DNA of 64,000 nt, taken from an uncultured bacterium. GTDB taxonomy: Bacteria; Krumholzibacteriota; Krumholzibacteriia; LZORAL124-64-63. Numbering within the stretch: the first letter of the stretch is position 1; each line of letters begins with the position of its first letter. The position numbers were made by a program, and so were the translations under genes. This document shows positions 51,934 to 60,955 of the stretch, piece by piece. The DNA is taken from assembly GCA_937910695.1 (NCBI GenBank), contig CALEMW010000219.1, positions 78,276 through 142,275 on the forward strand, given 5' to 3'. The notes under the pieces were generated by a model that did no database searches, was not told the origin of the DNA, and saw only the letters and a program-made list of their open reading frames with translations.

Positions 51934-53696
51934 GCCGTCACCTGTGACTGCCCTTCGTCCGTCCGCCAGGCGCCCTTGCGTACCGCCACGCCGCTGAGCC
52001 ACGACGTGCTGCGGCCGATCTGTTCGACCACCCGCGCGAACAGCGGTGCGGCGCTCGCTGATGCGTAATGATGGCTCTGATCGGGTTCGTCGAGGATGGT
52101 CAGGATGAGCAGACGCGGCTCGTCGGCCGGGACCATCCCGAGGAAGCTGGCGATGTAGACGCCGTATTCGTAACCCGTAGCTCCTTCGCGCACCTTCTGG
52201 GCGGTCCCTGTCTTGCCGGCTACCGTGGTCCAAGGCACTGAGGCCTTGCCGCCTGTCCCCTCGGTGACGGCACGAAGCATGGCGCCGCGGATGACCTCGG
52301 CCAAGCGTTCGGACATGACCTCCTGGTAGACGACAGGCTCGCGCCGCTCGACCACCGATCCGTTCTTGGTGCGGACTTCCCGCACCATCATCGGCGCCAT
52401 GAGCCTGCCGCCGTTGGCCACAGTCGCCCCGGCCAAGGCGACCTGCAGAGGACTGGCGGTGATCTCCTGCCCGAAGGCGATGGTCGACTGGGTGCGTCCG
52501 GACCAGTCCTTCACCGGTTTGCATAGGCCACGGGTCTGCCCCGGATAGACGGCACCGGTCGGTTTCCCGAAACCTAATAGCTGCAGATCACGGAAGAATT
52601 CGTCGCGGCGCAGATTCAGGACCATGCGCGCGAAGTAGACGTTGCTGGAGTGGGCGAAGGCGTCCATGAAGCTCATGAAACCGAAATCGTGGCCCTCGGA
52701 ATTGCGGATGCGGTACCCATCAAACTGCTGATCATCACAGTCGATGGCCAGAGTGGTATCGACGGCGTCGCGGGCCAGTAGCGAGGCTGCCGTGAAGATC
52801 TTGAACACGGAGCCCGGCTCGTAACTGCCCGTGAAGTTGTAGTTGTCCCAGAACCTCTTGTGCTCGGCGGCTTCGGTACGATCGCGTATCACCGGGGTAT
52901 CGGCCGCCGCCAGCACCTCGCCCGTGTTGGGATCGATGATCAGCACAGCACCGCCGATGGCGTGGCACTCCGGCACGGCGATTTCGAGACAATCCTCGGC
53001 GATGGCCTGGAGATCCGCATCGATGGTCAGTACGAGATCGAGCCCGTCGCGGGCAGGCGTCACGACCTCGAGTCCGTCGCCGGGCCCGCGATGCGGCGTC
53101 TTGTGTCGCCAGGCCTCCCCCGGAGTCCCGGCCAGCAGTTCGTCGTAGGCCTGCTCGAGGCCGTTGGCCACAGCACCGTTTCCAGTATCCCGGAAGTGGC
53201 CCAGCAACGAGGCGCCCGTCCCCCCCTGTGGATAGACCCGGTCATGCTGCACATCGAAGGTCACACAACCGAGACGCCGCAAGGCCAGCAGGGAGTCGCG
53301 GTGCAATACGGCGCGGCTGGCCAGAACGATGTGCTTTCCACCCGCCTCAGTCAGACGTCGGCGAGTTTCTACGGGGTTCAAATCGAAGATACCAGCCACA
53401 CGATCGGCAATGGCAGCGCATTCTCCGGGGTCTTTGCCGCGGAGACTCGTCGTCGAAACGCCCACCCGCCAGGTGGTCACCGAGAGCGCCAAGGAGCGCC
53501 CCTGCCGGTCATAGATATTGCCCCGTTCCGCCGGAACCGGTACGGCGTCGAGCCACTGGTTGGTGCCGATTTCTAGGAGCGTCTCGTGCTGTCTGATCTG
53601 CAGATCGCCGAGCCGCACCGTCAAGCCCGCAAATAACACGAACGCCCCCGTCTGCAGCCAGCGGAGGCGCGTCAGGAGCATTCGTTTGCGGGTCAC
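51924..53696 (-). CDS. ftsI: FtsI/PBP3, class B septal transpeptidase
   Basis: 590 residues. N-terminal membrane anchor (WLQTGAFVLFAGLTV), RGNIYDRQG pedestal motif, then a transpeptidase domain with Ser296 in SVFK, S-S-N at 350-352 and KTG at 495-497, the three penicillin-binding motifs. Cross-links septal peptidoglycan with FtsW. Its start overlaps ftsL and its stop overlaps murE, both as ATGA. No PASTA domain at the C-terminus. Confidence 0.97.
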   Translation of the reverse strand: MTRKRMLLTRLRWLQTGAFVLFAGLTVRLGDLQIRQHETLLEIGTNQWLDAVPVPAERGNIYDRQGRSLALSVTTWRVGVSTTSLRGKDPGECAAIADRVAGIFDLNPVETRRRLTEAGGKHIVLASRAVLHRDSLLALRRLGCVTFDVQHDRVYPQGGTGASLLGHFRDTGNGAVANGLEQAYDELLAGTPGEAWRHKTPHRGPGDGLEVVTPARDGLDLVLTIDADLQAIAEDCLEIAVPECHAIGGAVLIIDPNTGEVLAAADTPVIRDRTEAAEHKRFWDNYNFTGSYEPGSVFKIFTAASLLARDAVDTTLAIDCDDQQFDGYRIRNSEGHDFGFMSFMDAFAHSSNVYFARMVLNLRRDEFFRDLQLLGFGKPTGAVYPGQTRGLCKPVKDWSGRTQSTIAFGQEITASPLQVALAGATVANGGRLMAPMMVREVRTKNGSVVERREPVVYQEVMSERLAEVIRGAMLRAVTEGTGGKASVPWTTVAGKTGTAQKVREGATGYEYGVYIASFLGMVPADEPRLLILTILDEPDQSHHYASASAAPLFARVVEQIGRSTSWLSGVAVRKGAWRTDEGQSQVTAWR

Positions 53697-54148
53697 GGCC
53701 CGTCACCACCCACTGCGGCGTGGGCCTCGCGAGCACCGACGGCGACCATGGCCCGTGCCAGGAAAGACGGGCCGTCACGTTCGGATGTCTCGTCGAGGAC
53801 CATCAGTACCGATGGGTGCGTCGGAGCGACAAGGCCGATCGTCACAGCCTTGGCGGCGATCTCGTCCCGGGACGTCTGTCGGTTCCATTCCTGTTCCAAG
53901 AGCCCCAGTCTCGCCTGCAGATAGTCCCGGTCGGCATGAAGATCGGAAATCGTGGTGCGTTCCCTGATGATGCCGTTGGACAGGGCCACCTGTCCGGTCA
54001 CGACTAACAAGGCGGCGAATCCCATCAGCCCGACCAACAACGCTCCGGTGTCGAGCATGCATCGCGAACGGGCCATGGCGCCGCCGCCTGTCCCCGTCGG
54101 AGCGGCATAGCGGAACGTATTGCGGATTCCCTGACGTCGTCGAGTCAT
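53693..54148 (-). CDS. ftsL: FtsL-like divisome protein
   Basis: 151 residues. A basic ~30-residue cytoplasmic N-terminus, one span (GALLVGLMGFAALLVVTG), then a heptad-like helix (TISDLHADRDYLQARLGLLE) and a polar C-terminal tail. Sequence conservation of FtsL is poor; the call rests on topology and its exact place between rsmH and ftsI. The tail of about 60 residues is longer than typical. Start overlaps rsmH stop as TGATG. Confidence 0.8.
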   Translation of the reverse strand: MTRRRQGIRNTFRYAAPTGTGGGAMARSRCMLDTGALLVGLMGFAALLVVTGQVALSNGIIRERTTISDLHADRDYLQARLGLLEQEWNRQTSRDEIAAKAVTIGLVAPTHPSVLMVLDETSERDGPSFLARAMVAVGAREAHAAVGGDGP

Positions 54149-55068
54149 CAGATGACCTCCGCCGCGCGCAAACGGGCACTCCGGGCGCGCGGGTTATCCT
54201 GAACTTCCCGTGCATCGGCCTTAAGAGGACGACGCGTGATGACATTGAGGGAGCGTTGGTGCCCGCAGACACAGATCGGAATCGTCGTCGGACACAGGCA
54301 GTCCCGCTGTTCCTTCGTGAGCCACTGCTTCACGATGCGGTCTTCTAGGGAGTGATAGCTGATGACCACGAGCCGCCCCCCGGGACGCAGGACTTCGGGA
54401 ACGGCGGCGAGAGCTTCGCGCAGCGCTCCGAGCTCGTCGTTGACGGCGATCCGCAGAGCCTGGAAGACGCGACTCAGCACCGCGTTGAGGTGAGCGCCGG
54501 TGCCGACGGCCTCGACCACGGCCTCGCGCAGGGCTCCGGTGGTGGCGACGGAACCATCCTCACGGTCGCGCTTGATCATTGCGGCGATCCGACGGCTGCC
54601 CCGTTCCTCGCCGTACTCGAAGATGACGTCGGCCAGGGCCCGGGCATCGAGACGGGCGACGAGCTTCGCCGCCGATTCTCCGCTCGTGCGGTCGAAGCGC
54701 AGATCCAGGGGCGCATCGGCCCGGTAGGTGAATCCCTTTTCCGGTTCGTCGAGCTGAAGCGAACTCACGCCCAGATCGAGCAGCAGGCCGTCGGCCCCAT
54801 CCCAACCGGCATCCTTCACGACCGCGCCCCAGTTCCGGAACGACGCCGTCACCAGGGTGAAGCCGGGGGCCTCATCCGCAAGGGCTTCTCCGGCCCGCCG
54901 GGCGTCGTCGTCGAGATCGATGCCCAGGACTTCGGCGCCAGCTGCGAGCATTTCCCGCGCATGTCCACCGAAACCGAAGGTGCCGTCAACGAGACGCTTG
55001 CCGGGAGCCGGCTGCAGCAGATCGATCACGACATCGCGCAGCACGGGAATGTGGGGGACGCCGGTCAT
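54148..55068 (-). CDS. rsmH: 16S rRNA (cytosine-1402-N4)-methyltransferase
   Basis: 306 residues, also called MraW. SAM-dependent. HIPVLRDVVIDLL N-terminus, DGTFGFGGHAREML SAM loop, LLLDLGVSSLQLDEPEKGF, and VISYHSLEDRIVK near the C-terminus. ATG overlaps the stop of the STAS gene as ATGA. Confidence 0.98.
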   Translation of the reverse strand: MTGVPHIPVLRDVVIDLLQPAPGKRLVDGTFGFGGHAREMLAAGAEVLGIDLDDDARRAGEALADEAPGFTLVTASFRNWGAVVKDAGWDGADGLLLDLGVSSLQLDEPEKGFTYRADAPLDLRFDRTSGESAAKLVARLDARALADVIFEYGEERGSRRIAAMIKRDREDGSVATTGALREAVVEAVGTGAHLNAVLSRVFQALRIAVNDELGALREALAAVPEVLRPGGRLVVISYHSLEDRIVKQWLTKEQRDCLCPTTIPICVCGHQRSLNVITRRPLKADAREVQDNPRARSARLRAAEVI

Positions 55069-55445
55069 GAAGCGGCTCGGCGTGCGGGCACCGAAGAAAC
55101 GAGGCTCGGCGATACATCGCCGAGCAGCAGAATGGTCTTGAGATAGGTGCTCCAGCCGGAAAGCAGAAGCTGATGACCGTATCCCCGCAGCTGATCGCTC
55201 CAGGCGATCAAGGGGGCGACGGCCCGGTAGTCGACGTGGTGCAGCTGCCGGCCGTCGAGGACGATCCTTCGTCCCCGTTGGACAAGCCTGGGCGCGATCC
55301 ATCGCTTCAGCCGCACCACCGTGTCGCGATCGAGTTCACCGAGAAGAGTGACCCGCAAGATCGACCCACGTTCCTGGACCTCAAAATCGATCCCTCCCTC
55401 GAGAAGGGTTAAACATGGCGTCCAGCGGGTCGACTCTCTCGGCAT
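55065..55445 (-). CDS. STAS-domain protein between mraZ and rsmH
   Basis: 126 residues forming one STAS domain of the anti-sigma antagonist type: strand ILRVTLLGELDRDTVVRL, helix, then RRIVLDGRQLHHVDYRAVAPL and YGHQLLLSGW. In SpoIIAA/RsbV the loop reads Asp-Ser-Ser-Gly with a phosphorylated Ser; here it is Asp-Tyr-Arg-Ala, so kinase/phosphatase switching of that type is unlikely. GGAG at 6 nt precedes the ATG, and the stop overlaps rsmH (ATGA). A STAS gene is not a usual dcw member. A scaffold or sigma/anti-sigma role at the membrane is speculative. Confidence 0.8.
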   Translation of the reverse strand: MPRESTRWTPCLTLLEGGIDFEVQERGSILRVTLLGELDRDTVVRLKRWIAPRLVQRGRRIVLDGRQLHHVDYRAVAPLIAWSDQLRGYGHQLLLSGWSTYLKTILLLGDVSPSLVSSVPARRAAS

Positions 55446-55530
55446 TGCGGGCTCCGTCCCTGGCTGCCGACCGTCCTTGGTCGGCGTGGCTCCGTCCTAC
55501 CTACGGCCTCGATCCGTCGAGACCCAACGT

Positions 55531-56007
55531 CTAGGAGAAGAATTCATCCATGAATTCCGAATCCGGCTCCGCCAGCGTCTGCTGGCTCTGAACGAACCGC
55601 TCCGGCTCCCAGAGCTCCATGTAGTGCCCCATCCCCACGACCTTGACACGCCGCCCCACCCCGACCTGCTCGAGGAATGAGGCGGGGATCATCACGCGCC
55701 CTTGGGCGTCGGGATCGAGCTTCGCGCTGTTGTCGCTGATCTGACGAACCCGGGCCCGCCACTCGGCCGAGGACGACCGGCTGCGGATACGGTTGAACGC
55801 CTTCTCCCACTCTTCACGCGGAAAGAGCGAGAGGCTCCCGTCCGGACCCACCGTCACGACGTACTGCTCGTCGTCGGCCGCTCCGCCACCCCGCCGGAAT
55901 CGGAACGGCAGGTTGAACCGACCCTTGGCATCCACGGCGCGTTCATAGGAGCCGTGGAAGCAAAAGCCTGTTTCCTGGTTCGTTCCGTTGTCTGGTGTCG
56001 GGTTCAT
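55531..56007 (-). CDS. mraZ: MraZ transcriptional regulator
   Basis: 158 residues. Two AbrB-like MraZ repeats: YERAVDAKGRFNLPFRFR and LDPDAQGRVMIPASFLEQVG, each with the DxxGRxxxP-type core. MraZ forms a ring that binds repeats in its own promoter and represses the dcw operon. The ATG has GGAG at 5 nt. An 85-nt gap to the STAS gene follows. The N-terminal ~15 residues are an extra extension. Confidence 0.95.
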   Translation of the reverse strand: MNPTPDNGTNQETGFCFHGSYERAVDAKGRFNLPFRFRRGGGAADDEQYVVTVGPDGSLSLFPREEWEKAFNRIRSRSSSAEWRARVRQISDNSAKLDPDAQGRVMIPASFLEQVGVGRRVKVVGMGHYMELWEPERFVQSQQTLAEPDSEFMDEFFS

Positions 56008-56029
56008 GCGGTCTCCGGTTTGGGAGTCT

Positions 56030-56059
56030 AGTTTCCCCAATCTTCACCATTTTTCCCCA
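56030..56059 (-). promoter_or_regulatory. Three decameric direct repeats, putative MraZ boxes
   Basis: On the minus strand TGGGGAAAAA, TGGTGAAGAT, TGGGGAAACT stand head to tail with an exact 10-nt period between promoter and mraZ start. MraZ of other bacteria binds short direct repeats (TGGGN-type boxes) at 10-11 nt spacing upstream of mraZ; the arrangement fits autoregulation. Confidence 0.75.
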
Positions 56060-56073
56060 CTGAGATCCACGAG

Positions 56074-56103
56074 ACAGTAATTCACCACCAGGGAGAGTGT
56101 CAA
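56074..56103 (-). promoter_or_regulatory. Sigma-70-type promoter of the dcw operon
   Basis: TTGACA (56103-56098), 18-nt spacer, TACTGT (56079-56074) on the minus strand. The repeats at 56030-56059 begin just downstream of the expected start site. Confidence 0.7.
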
Positions 56104-56186
56104 CTCCCGTAATCGAACTATTTTTTGCCTGATGATTCGCTCATGAGAACGTTGTAGAATCTCCGCAGAGGGAGCCTTCGAATGGC

Positions 56187-57482
56187 TCAGGAAGGCAGAA
56201 TATCAGAGGAGCGGGGGCGTAGAATCTCCCACCAGGTCAGATTGGTCCCATGACGGAAGCGGATGAGCATGAGCATCGTACCGGCCAGATAGGCGGCCGT
56301 GGATGCCCAAGCGGCGCCGAGGGCTCCATGGGCGGGAATGAGCCACAACCCGGTTCCCAGATTCACCACAACGGTCAACAGACTCGCCTGGGTATTCCAG
56401 GCGGGTCTCCCCCGACCGATGAAATCGCCGGCCAGCACGGCACCGGCGGAAAAGCCGATGATGCCCGGCAACAAGGCGCGCAGGGGTGCGATCGCCCCGG
56501 AGTAAGCGTCGCCGAACAACAGACCCAACAGGTGCGGCGCGACGATCCAGAGCGAAACTCCGGCCAGGGCGGTCACGAAAAAGCCAAGGCGGACGGCCCG
56601 GGCGGTGGTCTGGTCGCGCCCTTTTGGATCATCGACAGCACTGGCGGTATAGACGAGGATCGGCTGCAAGGCCCCGGAGATCAGCCAGAGCAACTCACCT
56701 ACCATCACAGCCACCGAATACACCCCGACGATGCCGATCCCGTGCCACCAAGCCACCAGTGCCAGATCCAGTCGAAGATGGAGCAGGGACACGACCGACG
56801 AAAGCTGCCCGACCCAACCGTGTCTGACCAGACTCTTCATCAACGCGGTAGCCGGCTCAGCCGTGGGCGTCGCCGGACGTTCCGCAGTGCTCCACACCCG
56901 GATCAGCACCACGACCATGGCGAGGGTCTGCGCTCCCGCATAGACCACCAGGACCGACTGCCAGCCACGACCGGGCTCTCCTCTGCCCAAGAGCATCGAT
57001 ACGGCGGCGAGGAACAGGGCCGCACGGCCGAGATTCACCAGGGGGCCGTCCAGGACCCGCCCACGCGCATTGAGATTGTAGACAAGCACATCGAAGAGAA
57101 GCAGAGCACCGACCGCAACTCCGGCTGTGACGGTTTCGGTCGGCCCCCAGCCCAGAGCCGAATCGAGAGCGGCATGCGCACCCACCCGCCAAGCGACAAC
57201 TACGGCGACGCCGAGTCCTGCGCAAACAGCCGTGCACCAGAGAACCTGGGCTCGGATCACCGCCGCAAGGGATGCTTCGCCCTTGCGCAGGACAGGGACG
57301 GCGGCTAACCCCACGCCCCCGTTGACGACCGATGAGACCACCATGATGACGAAGATGGAGAGCGTATAGGCGCCCTGGGCCTCGGGACCCAAGCGGCCGG
57401 CCACGAACCAGCCGGCAAGGGCGTTGAGGGCTGCCTGACCGAGGCGGGCGGCCAGCACGCCGCCCCCGCGGCGCAGGAGCAT
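56187..57482 (-). CDS. Wzx-like polysaccharide flippase (MOP superfamily)
   Basis: 431 residues with 12-14 hydrophobic helices. The start LLRRGGGVLAARLGQAALN with LGPEAQGAYTL and later HGWVGQLSSVVSLLHLRLD are typical of oligosaccharide-lipid flippases of the Wzx/PST type, which move undecaprenyl-linked repeat units across the inner membrane. ATG forms TGATG with the stop of the FemAB-like gene. A 5-bp hairpin (GAGCC/GGCTC, 56172-56188) includes its stop and may help separate it from the dcw promoter. Substrate unknown. Confidence 0.85.
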   Translation of the reverse strand: MLLRRGGGVLAARLGQAALNALAGWFVAGRLGPEAQGAYTLSIFVIMVVSSVVNGGVGLAAVPVLRKGEASLAAVIRAQVLWCTAVCAGLGVAVVVAWRVGAHAALDSALGWGPTETVTAGVAVGALLLFDVLVYNLNARGRVLDGPLVNLGRAALFLAAVSMLLGRGEPGRGWQSVLVVYAGAQTLAMVVVLIRVWSTAERPATPTAEPATALMKSLVRHGWVGQLSSVVSLLHLRLDLALVAWWHGIGIVGVYSVAVMVGELLWLISGALQPILVYTASAVDDPKGRDQTTARAVRLGFFVTALAGVSLWIVAPHLLGLLFGDAYSGAIAPLRALLPGIIGFSAGAVLAGDFIGRGRPAWNTQASLLTVVVNLGTGLWLIPAHGALGAAWASTAAYLAGTMLMLIRFRHGTNLTWWEILRPRSSDILPS

Positions 57483-58534
57483 CAGGCCCGTCCCCGTCGG
57501 GTGACGAGGCCGTGGACGCCGCGGAGCAGCCGCCCTGACCAGGGAGCCAGACTCCAGGCTCCGCGCTCCCGTTCCTCGGCGCCGAGCAGCTTCTTGAAGT
57601 TGGAGACGCCCTCCAACCCTCCGCTGCCCCCGAGATCGAGCCACGAAGCACCGCGTCGGCACGCTTCTTCGAGATCGTTCCAGATCAGCAACGTTGCGGG
57701 AAACTTGTCGTTGTGTTGAGGCAGGGTAGCGCCGAGCCAGGCGAAAATCTCGTCACCGTCGTGCCAACAGAAATGGCCGCCGATCAGTCGATCCTCGAAA
57801 CGCACCAAGGACAGGAACACCTTACCCGCTCCTTCGCTGACGAGCTGCCGGATCATGGCCGCTGGCACCGTAGGCACACCCCAACGCCGGGCTGCCTCGG
57901 CATGAATCGCCTGGAAGGCGTCGAGATCTTCGGGAGCCGTGCTGATCTCGGCCTTGCAGCCCATTTTCAGGGCGCGGTTCCGTTCGTTGCGTCGGTTCTT
58001 TTTCAGGACGGTGCGCTCGACCTGGTCGATGCCGCCGATCAGGGGCAGGCCCGCGGTGGAGACGGCGCTCCTGCGAAAGCCAAGCCCGTGGAGATCGGCT
58101 CCCAGAGACCCATCCCAAAGCGGATCGAGATAGAGGGAAAACGCCAGCACCCGCGACCCAAGAGCGAGCTGCCGGCAGCCGTCCAACAGGGTCGCCAGCA
58201 CAGCGTGACGGCGTTCCGGAGGCAGGTCCTCCGCCAGCAACGGCGCCGTCGGCACTCCCTGATGGTGTCCCTCCCAAAGGTTCAATGGGCCTTTACGCGA
58301 AACGACCAACGGGATACCGGCGACGGGGCGTCCGCCCTGCTCCACCAACAACCAACGACCGTCGTGATCGTCGAGATGGTCGCATACCGCGCGGGTCCAG
58401 AAGGGTTCGTGAACGAATCGGACCTCCCCCGCCGCCGCCATCAGGTGGGTCCAGCCGTCCGGAGGCACGGCGCCCTCGCCGAGTCGCAGTGTCGGTTGAG
58501 AGCTCAGATCGCGAACTGAAGGCATAGGGGTCAC
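57482..58534 (-). CDS. FemAB/GNAT-like acyltransferase
   Basis: 350 residues with two tandem GNAT-like halves. ERTVLKKNRRNERNRALKMG followed by a helical stretch, and RLIGGHFCWHDGDEIFAWLGA, NDKFPATLLIWNDLEEA and YLDLGG-like WLDLGGSGGLEGVSNFKK match the Acetyltransf_6/FemAB-related proteins found in exopolysaccharide clusters. It could acylate or aminoacylate a sugar of the glycan. Soluble. GTG start overlaps the PorZ-like stop as GTGA. Confidence 0.8.
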   Translation of the reverse strand: MTPMPSVRDLSSQPTLRLGEGAVPPDGWTHLMAAAGEVRFVHEPFWTRAVCDHLDDHDGRWLLVEQGGRPVAGIPLVVSRKGPLNLWEGHHQGVPTAPLLAEDLPPERRHAVLATLLDGCRQLALGSRVLAFSLYLDPLWDGSLGADLHGLGFRRSAVSTAGLPLIGGIDQVERTVLKKNRRNERNRALKMGCKAEISTAPEDLDAFQAIHAEAARRWGVPTVPAAMIRQLVSEGAGKVFLSLVRFEDRLIGGHFCWHDGDEIFAWLGATLPQHNDKFPATLLIWNDLEEACRRGASWLDLGGSGGLEGVSNFKKLLGAEERERGAWSLAPWSGRLLRGVHGLVTRRGRA

Positions 58535-60954
58535 CGTACGACCGCCAACGGCTTGACGATCACATGTCCCTCGAGTTGGGCCCGGAGCAGATAAACGCCG
58601 GCGGCAACCGGAACGTCGTCGAAGTTCAGGCCGTCCCAGAACGCGACGTCCTGCTCCACGTTGCGGTTGCGATGCACGAGCTTGCCCTCGATGTCGTAGA
58701 TCTCCACCCAGGCGCCGCCGTTGGTGTGCAGGGAAGTCTGTGTCACCTCGGAATCGAAACCGCCGATCATCAGGCCGCCGGACTGTTCGTTAGGCCGGAA
58801 CGGATTGGGGTAGACGGTCAATCCATCGAGGGAGTTACCTGCATCGCCCTGCCCCCCTCCCACTTCGATGAGGATGGCACCGTAGCCGCCTCCCGCCACC
58901 AGAGTACGACCGTCGAGGGACCGGTCCAGCTCCCGCACGGGGCCTTCGACGATGCCGCGGATGGTCGAAGCGCCCACCACGCTGTCCAGTCCGAAGCTCT
59001 CGTAGGCGTTGGCATTTGTGAAGCCGTCGATCTCGACGATCTCGCCGTTGACTCTGATCCTGTCGAGGCCCGCCTCGTGGCAGACCCAGGCGTCGCCGTT
59101 GGCATCGATCTCGATGTCGTTCACGCTCCCCCGCAACAGGCCCGGCGAGGTGGGGGCAGTCTTTTCACGCCAGTGGTTGAGGATCTGCACATGGATCGCC
59201 GCGTCGTCGTAGCTCGTCAGACTCAGCCGCACGACGCCGCCGCCCCCACCGGCCCACAGGTTTCCGCTCTGATCGACGGCCAGACCCTTCGTGCTGCGGA
59301 AGTCGTAGGTCTCCGGTGGTTGGCTGATGATGGTCGGTGTCCAGATGTCGTCGGTGAAATCGCCGAGGGTCGGATCCGCAGATGAGTCGGCGAATCCATT
59401 GGTGTCCCAGAGCACGAGTCCGCCGTCGTCGGATGTGAACCATACAAGGTCGTCCTGGGCCTGAACGGCGTCGCGTACGATCAACCCGTTGAGGCCGCTG
59501 GCGTCGGTGGGCAGCGTGCGCCAGGAATCCGGATCGGCCCAGCTATCAGGGTCGAGCAACAGGTCGACTCCCGCATTGTCGCTCATGAAGAGCATCGCCC
59601 CGCCGGACAACGCGAGCATGCGCACGATCCGGTTGTTGCTCAACGGCGATTGGCCCGGAACGAGAATGTCGACGTCTGCGAGCCAGGGCCGGTAGCGGAT
59701 GATGCCGCCCCTATTGAACTGTGTGATCCAGAGGGTTCCGTCTGAGCTGGACTCGAGGTTCAGCAGGTTGCTGCCGAAATTGATCAGGCCGAGGGAGTCG
59801 TTGTCGGTCGACGCCAGCTCGGGGAACTGGGTCCAGGCTTCGCCGTCCCAACCCGACCAGCCTGCGGCGACCCGGGATCCCAACCATACTGTTCCATCGG
59901 GGGTGATCTCCACACCGTCCACCTCGTTGAACAGTAGATCATCCCAGGTCCAGGTGTGCCAGTCGTCGACGCCGTCGCGAACCGCCAAGAACGCTTGGTT
60001 GGCTTCGACGTTGTCGTCGACCGGACGGATCTGGCCAGCGATCCACAAACGGTCCGAGGCGGCCAGCGTCGAAGCGCGGGCTTCGGGGATGTCCTCGCTC
60101 TCCCAGGCCGTTCCGGTCCAGCGGCGCAAACGCGACATGGTGGTCGTGCTCAGGGTCAGCGCCCAGAGATCGCCGTCGAACTCCGTGAGGGAAGCCATGG
60201 GCGTGGTCGAGGCGCCCAGCAGTTCCCAGGCCGTCGTGGTCTCGGACCAGCGGTACACGCCGCCGTCGGTGGCGACGAACAGACCGCCAGCCCCGACGAG
60301 CATGTCGCGCACAGAGCGGGTCGCGAGGCCGGCGCTACGGTCCAGGAAGATGCCCTCGCTGTAGACCGAGACGCCGTCGGCCGTACCGATCCAAAGGTCG
60401 TCGCCCTCGAAGACAAGGGCGCGGATCTGGTCGTTGACCAGTCCCGCGAAATTGTCGGCGCTGAAGATGTTGCCGGCGAGGCCGTCGTTGATGATGCCTA
60501 CGCCACCGTCGGCGAGGCCGTAGAAGACCCGTTCACTGCCATCGACAGCGCGGCCGACCACCACCGCGACGTTCAAGGAGGACAGTTCCCCCAGCCCGGT
60601 GTACTGGCGGAACTGCGGCCCGCCGACGCCGAGGGTCACACGTGTCAGGCCGCCGCCGTTGGTGGCCACCCACAGATGCTCGCCGCTCCAGTAGAGGTCG
60701 TTGATTCGGTTCGAGCTCAGACCATCGAAGGTCGTCCAACGGGTCAATTCGGTCGGATCGTCCTCGGACCAGACGGCCACTCCACCGGTGGACAAAGCGC
60801 CGTAAAGCATCCCATCGAGTGGCTGAACCGCGACGCACTCCTGATCGCTCAGCATGAGCGTGAATTCGACCGTGGGAGTCGCCGCCAGGACGCCGGCGAC
60901 CGTCACCGTTGAAACCAGCCACAGAGAGATCAGGTCTCGCCTGATGGATGTCAT
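58531..60954 (-). CDS. PorZ-like secreted beta-propeller protein with FlgD/type IX-like C-terminal domain
   Basis: 807 residues. A signal peptide ends near VAGVLAATP. Two propeller-like halves contain repeated Reg_prop-type blades (WTTFDGLSSNRINDLYWSG, LWVATNGGGLTRV, LWIGTADGVSVYSEG, LFVATDGGVYRWSE, GLAVDQSGNLWAGG). The last ~95 residues are a FlgD-like/type IX sorting-like domain: LTVYPNPFRPNE, WVEIYDIEGKLVHR, VPVAAGVYLLRAQ. Size and architecture match PorZ (about 776 residues), the Porphyromonas surface protein that binds anionic LPS in the type IX machinery. Neighbouring glycosyltransferase and flippase genes fit a glycan link. Start ATG 60954 has GGGAGG at 6 nt. Confidence 0.75.
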   Translation of the reverse strand: MTSIRRDLISLWLVSTVTVAGVLAATPTVEFTLMLSDQECVAVQPLDGMLYGALSTGGVAVWSEDDPTELTRWTTFDGLSSNRINDLYWSGEHLWVATNGGGLTRVTLGVGGPQFRQYTGLGELSSLNVAVVVGRAVDGSERVFYGLADGGVGIINDGLAGNIFSADNFAGLVNDQIRALVFEGDDLWIGTADGVSVYSEGIFLDRSAGLATRSVRDMLVGAGGLFVATDGGVYRWSETTTAWELLGASTTPMASLTEFDGDLWALTLSTTTMSRLRRWTGTAWESEDIPEARASTLAASDRLWIAGQIRPVDDNVEANQAFLAVRDGVDDWHTWTWDDLLFNEVDGVEITPDGTVWLGSRVAAGWSGWDGEAWTQFPELASTDNDSLGLINFGSNLLNLESSSDGTLWITQFNRGGIIRYRPWLADVDILVPGQSPLSNNRIVRMLALSGGAMLFMSDNAGVDLLLDPDSWADPDSWRTLPTDASGLNGLIVRDAVQAQDDLVWFTSDDGGLVLWDTNGFADSSADPTLGDFTDDIWTPTIISQPPETYDFRSTKGLAVDQSGNLWAGGGGGVVRLSLTSYDDAAIHVQILNHWREKTAPTSPGLLRGSVNDIEIDANGDAWVCHEAGLDRIRVNGEIVEIDGFTNANAYESFGLDSVVGASTIRGIVEGPVRELDRSLDGRTLVAGGGYGAILIEVGGGQGDAGNSLDGLTVYPNPFRPNEQSGGLMIGGFDSEVTQTSLHTNGGAWVEIYDIEGKLVHRNRNVEQDVAFWDGLNFDDVPVAAGVYLLRAQLEGHVIVKPLAVVR

Positions 60955-60955
60955 A

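Noticed and set aside
55065-55445. The STAS protein as the direct substrate of the SpoIIE-type phosphatase at 18898
   Set aside because: The phosphorylatable Ser is replaced by Tyr-Arg, so a direct phosphatase-substrate pair is unlikely despite both being in the window.
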